Source: Trichoplax sp. H2
Taxonomy: Eukaryota > Placozoa > Uniplacotomia > Trichoplacea
Direction of reading: 5' to 3'
Assembly: GCA_003344405.1 (NCBI GenBank)
Contig: NOWV01000010.1
Location: 620,001 to 684,000, forward strand
Length of the DNA: 64,000 nt
Shown here: in pieces, positions 14,001-27,000 of the stretch
Numbering within the stretch: the first letter of the stretch is position 1
Layout of the letters: every line of letters starts with the position of its first letter
Notes under the pieces: model-generated
Database searches by the model: none
Seen by the model: the letters and a program-made list of their open reading frames with translations, nothing else
What the model was told of the DNA's origin: nothing
Translations under genes and position numbers: made by a program

Positions 14001-15996
14001 GATCTTGCTTACTATCATATATAATATATTACACACGCAATTGTTAGTAAAATTTTAGCTGTAATGTACTATCACTTAAAATTAGAACTTTAGAGTAACA
14101 TAGTGATGATAAAAGAATCTTACTCTATCAGGAGTCAAACGTGCTCTTCCATCCGAGGCTTGTAGCAATAAACGAACTGGGTCAAGACCACCGCTCGTCC
14201 TGGATGAGGCAACGTGGAGGGGTAGCTGTTTTAACGGCTACATATCGTTCAATATAAAGATGAGCGGATATTAATTTCGAGGGTTATTTCCAATACATCA
14301 CCATATTCTTCTAACATTCCGAACAGGCTTATATACGTTTCAAAACAATGTCCTGATAGAACTCTCGAAATTAATTCGACAAATGCTTTTCATTAAGTTT
14401 ACTTACACCACCAGCGAGATCTGGCTGTACATTTTTCAAAAAGATCCTAACAATATCAGCACTACCTCCGGTTGCAGCAAAATGCATAACATTGCAACCA
14501 TCCTAAAATGAGATTCAAGGTATAAAAGCGAATTTTAAGAAGGCAATTGTATCTTTATAGATCAATAAATGATATCGTTGCCTTACTAAGTAATGACTAC
14601 TCAGCTATAATGAATTTAAAACTGAATAATTAGCTATGTTATTGCACTTTTGCAACTTGATGGTCTTAAGCATGTATAATATATGGCCATCATATTAAAA
14701 TATTGTATCATCGGTATACTGAGATGTATTGGCACTGTGCTAGGTTGGAGCTAAGCAGGAGTTAGTCTTCTAATTGGATAGATATACTGAGAGCTACATA
14801 ATGAGCAATTGCATGAAATGAAGCCAAGGCTAAAATTGCTCATCTAGTGAATCTACTCACATCATCAATTTCATTTTACTACACGGTATATTCTAAAAAT
14901 TTTACCATACCATAGTATTTAAGCTGTCGACTGCTATGTATATGATATCACTGTACGATTAATTTGAAACTCAGTTAAACTGCTCCGTGCTAGATAATTG
15001 ATAGAATAATTTTATAATATCATCGATCTTTCCATAGTACTTCACTTATAAAAGTACACACTGTCAAGACTATACAGTAATTCAATTCGATTCTACCGGA
15101 GACTATTTTTACATTATTTTATACATAATTATATTTCTTCAACGCTTTTGCCAAATTGAATTTCTCCACTTACTCGTGTAACATCATTAGGTGAACATCC
15201 TAAATCAAGCAGGCGTTCAACGACATTAATTTTATTATCTTGAGCTGCCAACATTAAAATAGTGACTCCACTATCCTGTATTAATAAAGAAAACAAGCGA
15301 GAGGGATTAAGAAAGAGATAAACCAAGTCTATTATGTCCTCAATTATTCTTATTCCTCTTAAAATCATTCGAAATTATCAATTAAACTACTAATTAATAG
15401 ATTAAAACTTTAAGAATTTAGTGAATTGCTTCGTTCATTATAAAATTTCAATAAAAAAATACAAATAGAATAGTAAATTATAGTGTTAGCGTTCCATTTC
15501 CGTCAGCATAAAAAGCGGATAAACGATTACATAGTGCATACGATATCTTGTATATTGGTACTAGCTAACAGACATTAATAAGCATAATTTGAAGTTATTT
15601 TTACAACTTGAATCCATTTTAAATATATTCCACTGATTAAATTTCATATAGGAAAAGCTTCCAAAATGAATTAAGAGTCAATTTGTAAAAGATTTTAATT
15701 AATTTTATGATGTGCGTTGATAAGTATAATCGAAAATTAATTTTATAGCATGGCTCCGTTTTAAGATATTCAACTAGTTGAATTTCATATTGCAATAGTT
15801 TTCAAAATGAACAATCTACTAGTAAAAGATTTATATCAGTTTCACGAGCCATTCATTGAAATTTTGGATTATAACTTACATCAATCGGCTGTTGTAGATC
15901 TTTAACATCACTTGATTCATTTTCATAATCGCTTCGCAGAATGGAATCAACAGCAGCCCAATCCCCTTTCTGTGCTGCAGCAGCTATTCTAGACAT
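5079..15996 (-). CDS. TRPN1: TRPN/NOMPC mechanosensitive cation channel, 29 ankyrin repeats
   Basis: Predicted 1,610-residue TRP channel, close to the fly NOMPC length. I reconstructed 29 exons (plus coordinates): 15880-15996 (MSRIAAAAQKGDW), 15174-15275, 14407-14502, 14124-14237, 13844-13945, 13652-13756, 13369-13470, 13066-13167, 12777-12875, 12461-12559, 12229-12330, 12034-12135, 11624-11722, 11373-11501, 11129-11257, 10718-10831, 10509-10607, 10206-10304, 9951-10052, 9676-9774, 9462-9563, 9173-9277, 8960-9061, 8448-8546, 8170-8265, 7472-7825 (three repeats), 7186-7281, 6937-7044, 5079-6737. Every exon length is a multiple of three, so all junctions are phase 0. Repeats carry TPLHxAAxxGH cores and match fly NOMPC repeats in order. 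The last exon holds the linker (SRKEKERAQELV), six membrane segments, a pore region ending PLPGDIYSPNN, S6 with LINLLIAMMSDTYQRIQ, and the TRP helix WKFGRAKLI. In other animals the ankyrin spring is tethered to microtubules and gates a cation pore. A splice acceptor just upstream of the ATG suggests a non-coding 5' exon. Confidence 0.96.
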
Positions 15997-17504
15997 GATT
16001 GCCTCTAAGGGAACATAACAAAAATTGTAAGTTGATAATTGATTTTATCCAACTACATGTAAATTGACAGCTGTAAATGGACTCTTGTATTATTTAAAGG
16101 TTATACCGCGATTTTTCTTTCCGTTAGTAGTGAAATCAAAATATATCCGTACGTTGTTTTGATTTATCAAAAATTGCAAATTTTATTCTATAACCAGAAG
16201 AAAATAAAGCAAAAGATGCCTTTTAATAATTACTTTTAATATTCAATCTTGCCTATAGAATAGATAGTGCAATCTTTAAAGTGTAATACAAGCATTAATT
16301 GCTCTGTTAGATGATGAGAACTATGTTCAAGATTGCTGTAGCAGAAAGCGGAAAATCCAGTAAACAAATTTTCTCTTAGACTAAACTGTAGGCATAAGAA
16401 TTGGCCATAAGCCGCACAAAATAATTTGCAAGCAACTGAAATGAGCACCGAATGAGGTTAAAAAATCGATAAACTTTCATTGGCTATCAAAGGATTCGAC
16501 ATGGGTATGGGGTATCTATCCTCATTTTTGAATGTGAAAAGTCTTTTTACTTGAGAATTCCTTCAATTTTTCCTGTAAATACTTAATATAAAGGGCTCAT
16601 ATGATAGGCAGATTATCATGACCTGACATTCACTTTAAGGTAAAGCAAAGAAAAATTGCTAAAGCATAAAGAGGGCAAAGTAGCGAGATAGTAAATCCCA
16701 ATATGCTAAAACATTAGCTGCTGCAATATGCAAAAGCAACATTGTGCTCAGTATTCATTTTACCAAAATTGAATAGGATAATGTCAGCAGTTAGAGTAAA
16801 CGGAAGCAAGTAGGAAATGCCAACATCCATTTTTACTCATTGTATGTATATAGACAATAGTAATGAATTAAAATCAAGGTTAATTTATACATCAAATCTA
16901 GATATTTTTTGATATAATAACTGATTTGATAGGATAGTTTAATTTAGCTAGTGTTAATAGTTTTACCTTTTCAGATGTAATTAGTCCCTTACCTTGGCTA
17001 ATTAGGCCTACACGTATAGAACTGTTTGTTGCAATTTTAAATTCAATTAACTGTTGTATAAAGCTCTCTATAAGAATTTAAATCATAAGATAGTTTTAAT
17101 TACGGCTAAAATTTGTTTCTTCTTTAGTAACAGATTTTAATAACAGAACGCTTGGATTAAACATGAAACAAGGTTACTGTTAGTATTCCTAGCGACTGCA
17201 TTTTGTTCATAAAATTGGCCTCAAATGGAGCTTATATATGTCATATACACTGAATAATAAAGTAGAACCATGTAAACCAGATTAAAAATTTTTCATTTTA
17301 TTTCAAAATTGTTAGCGAGGGTATTGGAACGAATAGAACTCTGTCGATGTGAAAAAAGTGATTAATAAAACAAGTAGGAATTTTGTTTTCGTCATTACCA
17401 GATCTACCGTATTGGAAGAGTTACTTAGATACCATTCTAAATGTTTTCTATAGTGAATTGGAAGCAGGGATATGCGATCATCTTTAAGAGATTTTTAAAA
17501 CCAC

Positions 17505-18500
17505 GAAAATTTTATCATTGTCGGAAAAGCGACAACGAAGGAAAATGTATTGATTGAAGACTGTCTATCTGTGAATATTTTAAAGACCTTAAGATATACT
17601 TATGACGGATAAGTTTTATCATTGGTTGGAAAGTAATGACGAAGGAGAAAAATATTAATTAATTAAAGACAGTTTATCCGCAAATTTTTTAATGGCCTTA
17701 TACATATTGATAACTCATACAAATCTTATCCTTGATTGAAAAGAAGCAACGAAGGAAATAATATCGATTAAGGGTTGTTTATCCATGAATTTTTCAAAAA
17801 ATTGTTTTGAGAAATAAGGTTTTAATGGTATTATTTGCATTCTAAGCTATTGAAACGCCTCATTACAACTATTAACTACGACTCTACACCGGAATAACAA
17901 TAAATTTTGTCAATAATTATTTGAAAATCGATAACTGTCTTCAATTAAATTTACTTAGGATGTCCTTATGGTCGAGGATGATATCATTTATTATCCACTG
18001 TAACTATTAATTACATGTAAACACCGGTAGTATAATGTTTATTAATTATAAACTTCTTTCACGGCGATGTCTGGATAAATAAATTTCTTTGACTTAACTT
18101 TTCTAATCCCACTTCATACACTGCAAAAATGTCTTACTATCGCTAATCATTGCCTTTGAGTATTTGTAGAATACTTTTCGCAGACAGCGTGATTTTAAAG
18201 TTTTTAACACGTCCTTATAATCTAAACGGATGTCATTATTATCAATTTCAGCAATTAAATTGCCCCTAACCACTGATATTGTCTTTTTATAATGAATGCT
18301 ACGTCCATTAACTACAGTAAAACATCATTGTTCCATTTCTCAGTATTAGCTTGAAAGGAAATTGATGTACGATTTTCAACTCCTTTAAGATGCCTTTATA
18401 GGCTACTCTTATCAACTTTATGCATTAAATTAACGTTTAGTATTTGCAGATTTCTGTAGACTATCAAAGTTACTTTTTGCAATTTCTTCGACTTAATTTC
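17505..18500. repeat. Degenerate tandem repeats, about 100-140 bases per unit
   Basis: Three diverged copies start near 17510, 17613 and 17722. Each has a TTTTATCATTG-like start, then an AACGAAGGA-like core, then a TATCCATGAATTTT-like end, giving a period of 103-109 bases. Further right, CTATTAACTAC...ACACCGG near 17870 recurs near 18003. Minus-strand translations near 17960 and 18200 share a pattern NDIxLDxKDxL. Stops and frameshifts interrupt all frames, so this is either non-coding repeat or the remains of a repeat protein. I do not recognise the family. Confidence 0.5.
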
Positions 18501-18732
18501 CTATCGTTGACTGTATTAGTAATGCAAGATATCCTGTTATATTATTGGTAGGCATGGAATGAGCTATGATAGAGTGCCAGCGTAGTAACGAGATTTCTCA
18601 GTAGTGTTTAATTAAAAGATAGAAATGGACAGTGATTTTCAATTTCTGATTGATCAAGATATCAGTATTATCAAACGGAAAGAATCATACTGTATTATAT
18701 AAGTGCCAGCTGAATAAGGCACAACAATAAAG

Positions 18733-18791
18733 TTTTCAAAGACAGCTTTGAAAACCCATTTTCAAAGACAGCTTTGAAAACCCATTTTCAA
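18733..18791. repeat. 26-base tandem duplication, each copy a 9-base inverted repeat
   Basis: Two exact 26-base copies (18733-18758 and 18759-18784) followed by the first seven bases of a third. Within each copy the arm TTTTCAAAG pairs with CTTTGAAAA across a 4-base loop. Confidence 0.9.
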
Positions 18792-21700
18792 CCGATTATT
18801 TATCTTATCGAAATCTTCCTGAATCATGGAATTAGATACCTATCAACCCCTTAGCATATTTGTCTATTGGGCGTCTTAACCGTAGAATTTTTCGATTATT
18901 TCTTGAACGAGATGAAACATACTTTGACCTTCAACTTTCTCAAAGTATTTCCCACATTGACTCCTTCATTCTCAGAGATAATTCATTAGAAAGCGTAAAT
19001 GTTGATAAAACGAGTTGTACGAGGAGGTATACGTTATAATCATTGCAAGTTTTGCGACGCGAATAAATCAGAAAAATCTCGAAATGGTTACAACCTTATG
19101 ACGGTAACTTAGATCATAACTCCAAGAAAGAATTTTGTTCCTGAATTGACTAATAGAAGTATCGTTTCGTAGCAATAATGATGTATTCTTAAATTTACTC
19201 CTGGTATAGTATTATAGACTACTTTGACGAGAATCTAGAAGCGTTAAATCAAAAATCGCTGTAGCAAACTTAAAAATGAATGAAAGCATACTTAATTTTA
19301 CTCTTTTTATAGTCTCGTAGACTAATTTGGCGAAAGCCTAGAAGCGTTTAGGTACAGTGTAATAATTACTCATATTCATTCCTCAATCATTCCTGTTTTA
19401 AATGGAAAATTACGGTAGTATACTTCAAAATTAATGAAAATAGAGTAATATTTCATGAATCATATGATATTTCCTTTCGCTGTGCGTTGAAAATTTTTCT
19501 TTCTTAATCGTTGAAACCTCTATCGCTAGGGGTCAAAATTAGATACATAGACTTATGGATTGGCTAAAAATAGACGATTTCAGATTTCAACGAGACATTT
19601 AATGATCTCTTGATATTTTAAGGAGCCTAAGCTCGTATATTACAAGTGTTAATTGGAACTATGGGCTTTGGGAGGTACAAAATAGAAAAGGATTCATTGA
19701 ACTATGATCAAATTAATTATTTTGTACGTCTATTCCTTCGAAAAAAATTCCTTGACAGACTGTCGGAAAGTAGCAAAATGACTCCGCAAATCTGCTTCCA
19801 AGTATTTCAATATTTTCAATAGAATTGACACAGTAATGGAATGTTACTGATCTTAGGGTTAAATTAGATCGCCTGCCGATATCCCTCTGAAAGAATTGAT
19901 CTTCGATAACTTTGAATGACTCCAGGGAAGTATCATAATTCTCTACTAAAGGGCTTCAAAATATCCGTTCAAACAATATCCGTATGTAAGTTTATCGATT
20001 TTTTAACATTTACTTTTAAAAGGGATAATGGGCGCGATAAGTTGAAAAGCATTGGATCAAAATGTGATAGTTTAAGGCATCCCTACGCAAACACACTACT
20101 GTTGAAAGTTGATCCGTTACACATGAAAGAATTGAAGTAATTAACAGAAATTGTTCTATTGAAAGTTGTCGTCATTCCTGACTTAGTAACAGATTGAGAA
20201 AGGCCGAAAAGGCATATATTCTACAACTAGTAGGCAGAATTTACATGGAAGATTGTTATATCTACTTTGTAACTGAAAGTATCTTATTTAAAGTAAATGT
20301 TCTACGTGTGGTTGCCTATCAACTAGAAAAACAAAATTAACTCGAAAAGACAACAGCTTTATCAGTAAATGAAATAATTCATTTGTAAATCATTTCAGAT
20401 ACTTCATAAATCATTTATATACATTAAAACTACAAAGATTCTCTACGGATAATGAATCTAGCAATAAATCACAGGTGGAATAATACATGATATTCAAGGC
20501 ATAAGGAATCAAAATTTTGCTTGACAAATAACGATGGTAATGTATTGAGTATAAGCAAATATTTCATTTTTCTATATTATAATGATTAAAAGGGATGATC
20601 AACGTGACTATTCAATTTCTTAGTTACGCCATATCAAGAGACTCAATGCAATAGGTAAGAATAAATCTAGTAGGACAAAGCTTAAAATCAATAGTTATAA
20701 CGTTAAAGTTAATTGCAGTTAAAAGAATAACCATCTTATTCGTTTGAAGAATTTTTCTCTTCTGTAGCATGACTGCAATTAACAATGGATACTGCAAGCA
20801 TAACAGCTATCCATTAAAAGACGACAGAATGTCAGTGGATATAATTTTAGTAACTTACATGGTGGACTTTACAGCTTAGGAAAATTGATTTTCGATGTAA
20901 TCGATGAAGGAAGATTAGGTATCTTAATATGATCAATTATAATATCGAGGAAAGTCGTTGATAGTAACCAATTTAAAAAAAATTACTTGTTTTTTTAGCA
21001 TATTACAGCTAAACCAACGATAGATAGGATGCTTTCTTACTGACAATCGCTTAATAAAATGCTTTATTATCGTTTGTACTAGTGGGTAAAAAGGCTATTC
21101 TGTCTTTTTATCTGTCTAGTCTGCAATAACAATATTCATGGTACGTAGTAGCCTTGGATCTTACTTAAAAGAACTTATCGACGTTATATTTGCTTTCTAC
21201 TCAAATTAATCAGCATAAAGTAATTTCATGATAACCTATCACTATCACAGACTGATTTGGGTTACCTTATATTTCTCGAACTTTCTTACTTGAAGCATTC
21301 TATTCAATCCTGACTGATTATCATGACAGTTTAAATCCAACACTTTTTTTTCAGTCGATGTTTACTTTTATTGATGATCTTGCCTACTTAGTAACATTAA
21401 CAAAGCAATGGATCATAATTAAACAATGAGCTAAGCAATTCTATACCTTTTTGTCAATGATTTATTATGCCCATTTCATATGGAAATGAGCTAATCTATT
21501 CAATCAATTTGCTTGTTACTTAGAGACAATTTAGATTATACAAAAGTTCTTGACGAGGAGGGATTGAACTTTGAATAACCACAGTGCATCAATACGCTGT
21601 TAAATCAACAACTAGATAAAAAATTTCCGCCACTTAATAATAACACTTTACCATCGACTGTTAATATACGACGGGTATAGGTTATACAGTATTTTAGCTT

Positions 21701-24049
21701 AGATTGGAGGCTTTGATCTAATCTGTTGACTACATCTGTTAATCAGTGATAATAAAAGCAGAGTTAATACTAGTGGTTGATATCTACCTCATATATCACG
21801 TCTTGGGCTGTATTATATTTTCTCAGTGGTAATAGATAGATTTTAGAAATGATCGCACATTACGGTTTATGACTGAATTAACAAATAATAATATTAAGGG
21901 AAGGAAGGATACTTGGTTTATTATTCATCACTAATAAACCACTTTATGACCTAATCTGAGATTGATACGTAGATCAATTTGCGAATAAAATACTTGTTAC
22001 CAATTCACACGTATACTGTAGATTTAATACCACACGATGGTTTTCAACCTGATAGTAAAATTTGTCATCGTGTAATTATATAGTGTACCGAATTAGGATC
22101 TTGATCAGATTCGATAATTAAATTGGTCTATAGAGTAAGATTACTTGCAATCAAATTTTGCCTGCATACTTTAGATTCAGTAACTATAGTAGATTATAGT
22201 TTTGCACTGATATCTTATCATATTTTACATCAGATAGATGCTTGATCTTAGTGATTGGTCCCCTACGGTAAATTATAAGCGTAAAATTACTATCTAAGTC
22301 AAATCTCCTATCTTATTCAATTTAGATTACATTGCTCTTTATCAGCTTATGTCCTCACTTTTAATATTGATGTTAGAGAGGATGATTTTATGCTTGATTT
22401 ATCCTCTGTACATATATGTTAATAGGCATATAGCATGTACATTGTAGACTTATTATCCAACATTACGTAGTAAGCTGAATTGTTATCTTAATAAGATTTG
22501 ACACCTGGATTAGCTTGAGGTCAAATTACTTATCATCGGTCTATATTCGAAATGCAATAAATATGTCAGCTGATATAAGACTGAAGCATTATTTTGTGAA
22601 AACAAATTTTTAATAATATTTCATATTTAGTTAACGTTATTACAATAGAATAATATGGAGTAATTATATTGTATAATCTATGATCATTTTCACATGATTT
22701 TAATGAACCGTTAAATACAGTGTATGAGAATAAATATATAGTATGACACTTATACTATTTGCACTATAATGAATTAAAGCAATTTATGGGTCTATGTAAA
22801 AAATGATTGATACGAGCTACGCGTATTACAAATTCGGTAACTCATTCAAAAGTCTACATCAGCCATTATATTATCAGAAAATATCAGTGCAAGGCTCTAA
22901 AAGGGGATGGGAAAGATTTTAACAGATAGCTATATGAATCTATCTACGATTTATATTAAGGCATTACTTTCCCTTATCATGGTAACGTAAAGACTGTTCC
23001 ACACCTACACCGTAAAAGGATAACATCACCATGGCTACCACAGAATGTTTCTGACAGTTGCGTTGCAATCAACGCAAGAATCCATTCCCTGCCATAAGCC
23101 TGATATCTAACTTTTTCAGAATACTCCACATAATATACGTATTGGATGTCATAAAACTAATTAAAGATTGATGTGCGGCATATGTTTATAGTAACTACTT
23201 CATCAGTTTTAAATCAATCTCTAAGAATGATTATAATCATGAGAAATCAGTAAATTAACATTAATAGGATCAAGATAAGAAGTTAAAGATACTTTATTAA
23301 TAAAGACTGACGCAGTACTTTTAAGCATAATGTAAAAAGAAACAAAATGCACTACTTACAAATACAACTCATAACATCAGATTTGAACAAAGTGAGTCGT
23401 TACTGCAATTTGCGCAAGAGTACGTTAGATGCATCATGAAAAAACATGAAACAAGAGAAATGGATTAACACACGTATGGTTCACATCCGTAATACTCGTA
23501 GCCCCTTTAATTCTTTTACAGCAAAAATTATTGCCATAATATAAATTGATTAAATGCACAACACACTGCAGCATTTAGAACATTATCATACAGTAACATT
23601 ATCTATAATCATAAAATGTTGGATTTAAAAGCAAAGATAATTAATCAATTTTTCAACATAGTTTTTCTAAGGGCCAGTAGCGGTTCATATGCTATAATTT
23701 AGCACAATACAGTACTTAAGATACTTACTACACAAATTAGATCGGACTTTGATACCAATTATTGTAAAATTTTTCAGTTATGTTAGAAATAGTATTAGAA
23801 TACCTATAATTCTTGTTATCACATGAGTATTAAATATTCTGTCCAAGTAGTATAAGTTTTTGCCTTTACTTTGAACGCTTCCGCTTATGTTGATGGTCAC
23901 CTATAGCGTTTAAATCAAACAAAATCATTTCGTTATTATAGTCGCGTTGCCGTCAAATATTTAATTATAGTCTATTATTCTACCCATAAAGCTCATATAT
24001 TTATAGTTTATAGCAAACTTTTATAAATTCGTACACTGATGATGGCATA

Positions 24050-27000
24050 TTATTCACTAGGTGGTATTCGACGCAGCATCCTTCTCCCTCGGCCGGCAAA
24101 TGAAGTTGTTCGCGCAGGCTGCGAGGCTGCTGTTTACATCAAGCAGATAAAATAAAAAAAAAGGTTAAAATTATTTACGATAGACCTAATTACACTTGCA
24201 AAAGTACACTTCCTTACAAAGAATCAAAGAAATTCTTATTAACCTGTCGTTGTAGTTACAACGCTAGTGCTTTCAGGTACAGTACTTGTAGTCGCTGCAG
24301 AACTTGAATCCATGGAAATTGGTCTATCATCTTAAAAAGTATATTTACATATTTAGAATCTCTACGTACTAACACAATCTAGAGTAAAAAATGTAGCTAT
24401 CCACAATCAATGATACCTTCAGTGCTCTGTTCACTTCGTTCAGGCGAGTCCGGTAGATCTGAGATAGCAGTAGCGACGCTCTCTTGATTTTCAACAATTT
24501 CATGAGGTGTATTGGTACCATCATCGCCACTGTCATTATCTTCTATTACTACGACATTGTCTGGTGATACAGTATAATTTGTAGTAACTTCCTCACTTAC
24601 AGGTTCTGAGATTATAGTATAGAGAATTACATTTAACTACAGTACAAAGTCAATAACAATCACGGAATCTAGTAATTTTATGTATGAAGTTCATCGTACT
24701 GTGCAAAAGATCTCTATTTTCTTCATCTGCAAAATCTACATCGTGATGGTAAGCTTCATCGACGCTCTGAGCGCTGTTAAAAAGTTTTAAAAAATTACCG
24801 ACGCTCATATCATAGAAATTTATACAATAATTTTCGTATGGATAATATCAGATCAATAACTTACGGTACACTGCATGATTGTGAAACGGCATTATCAATA
24901 TCAACCGTCATATCCATAGTATCCGATATAACCTCTTCACAAGGTCGGACAATCAACTCTTCGTCTCCATGCGTTGCTACTAAACCCAACAAGTAAGTAA
25001 TTCTTTAACGTCATGACAATATTAAGTACTGCACTTTGAAATAGTACGTATCCTAAATTTATACTATCCCACTCTCAATCACCTGCTTCATCAATGATAT
25101 CAAATACATTTCCATCGTCAACAGATAAAAGAGCAGTAGGTACATCCGGTTGTGCAAGGAAAATTTCTTCATCAGTTGTTTTCCTTATATCACTGTTACT
25201 GGTTTCTGCCGATAAATCAATCCTTGTATCATCCACGCATAATCCTGCGATTTTCATATGACATCAAAATTTCAGGGTTAACTTCATTTAAAAATTCTAC
25301 TTAATTTCACTACGGTACGAATCATAGTTATTCAAGTTAAATAGTAAATATATTTTACCAGCTGACGTGTGTGAAACAACATCTTCTAAAGCACTAGGCT
25401 GAATATCAGGTACACTTGGATATTGTTCAGACTGCGCAAAGGAAAATTCATCTCGTTGGGTATTGGGTGAACTAAAGGCAGATTTACGAAATAATTAGGC
25501 TTGTAGTATTTTGCAATAATTCTTAAAACATCAGACATGATCTTGAAAAGATTATCAAATAGTCTTATAGAATAATTCCAACCTAACTGCTTCAGCAAAA
25601 GTTTCAGAGGGACGTGGTATAAGTAATGTGGGAGTGCTTGGCACTCTACAATCATCAGATTCGTCGTAAGTTCCGGAAGGATGCTAACATTCAAATGTAA
25701 GGAATAGTTAGTATCTCAAAGTTCTTCAGTGATGCAACAACAGTTTAAAATATTTACCTGCATGCTTGCAAAGTGAATCGGCGTAAAAGGTGTTTGACGC
25801 CTACTATGTTAATTTAAATAGTTAGAAGTCGTGGCTTATCGTACAAGTCATTTATAAATTACCTTCTAGAAGTAACATTAGAAACTTCGATGTCGTTCTC
25901 CTCTCTTCCTATATTTTGATCCTGTGACTCGCTCGAAATTGGCTAGGGAAATTCATATTTATTATGGATCTGCGATTACAGCAAAATAATTATCAAATAA
26001 CACAATTTTTACTTGATCAGATTCTAAAATTTCTCCTTCTTCTATCTCATGACTTGAATCTTCCGCTATTACAACAGCATCACTGGCTTTGGGCTGTTCC
26101 CCCGATAGGTCTTCTGATCCAGTAGAAATCTCTTGCGTACTTTCCTGGGTCACTTCAGAACTTTGCTCACCTGTTACAGCCGAATCTGTATCTTTATGTC
26201 ATTGTAGGATAGGCATAGTTAAATATGAGATTTTTGTATATGTTTCTAACCATAAATTAACTATTTTACCTATTGTTTCCTTAGGTTCAGAATCGTCAAT
26301 CTAATGCAAGTTTCAACGCAGAAATAAAAAATTATCATTTACAACAAGAAATTAATTGCAAACCAACAACGGTATCATACAAAGCCTTACTTTCTGCTTT
26401 TTACTATTCGGAGTTTCGTCAGTTTCAACCTCAGTTGTAGCAATATCCGTAGTTTGAGGTTCGTTTGTGCGAGTTCTCTTTAAATTTGTTTGAGCTACAT
26501 TTTTACTGTGCAATTCCTCTGATATAGATTGTTCATGGCTTTCTGATTTAGCATTATCATCAGAATAGGCAGTACTTTCGTTGATATTTGTTGTATTAAG
26601 AGGCTCTTGTGTCTTAACTGAGACGTTAATAGACACAGTTTGCATAGCTTTCGCTCGCGATTCTCCAGTTTTAAGACTGTTATTAGACGAGCTAACAGGC
26701 ACTGCCTCAGCAGCACTAGTAGAAGCAATTGGGGCTCTAGCTATATCGAGAGCCGCAGGGTTAACAAATGCAGACTTCTTCACTGACGAATTTGAAATCA
26801 TAACTTGTACCGAGCTACTTGACTTATCCTTTGGCGTTCCATCTTCCCGTTTATCCATTACTACACGCTTAGAAGCTCTATCAGCATTTGAAGGTGGTAA
26901 ATTTCTCTTAACAGGTAGGCTTGATGACAATCCTTGTGACGCATTCATAGTTTCTGATACGCTAGCCTGTAATACAATAAATCTTCCAGTCATGTAACGA

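Larger units (their letters stand above)
16013..24049. other. Eight-kilobase gene-poor region upstream of TRPN
   Basis: No exon chain with good splice sites or recognisable protein motif was found on either strand. It should contain the TRPN promoter at its left end and the TPR 3' untranslated region at its right end. It contains decayed repeats (about 17.5-18.5 kb), a short palindromic tandem duplication near 18.75 kb, and a two-copy degenerate repeat near 19.22 and 19.32 kb (both copies contain CTAGAAGCGTT). On the minus strand 18090-18320 stays open for about 74 codons without a recognisable domain. Other genes in this window are closely spaced, so this length of empty sequence stands out. 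Confidence 0.55.

Noticed and set aside
19916-20140. Isolated 74-codon plus-strand frame in the gene desert
   Set aside because: No recognisable domain, no splice partners, and length within chance expectation.
21555-21580. GGATTGAACTTTG resembling an antisense tRNA T-arm
   Set aside because: No cloverleaf or A-box partner could be built around it on either strand.
26581-26997. 138-codon plus-strand frame
   Set aside because: Antisense shadow of a TPR exon. The minus-strand reading fits the Ser/Thr-rich TPR tail and splices to its neighbours.
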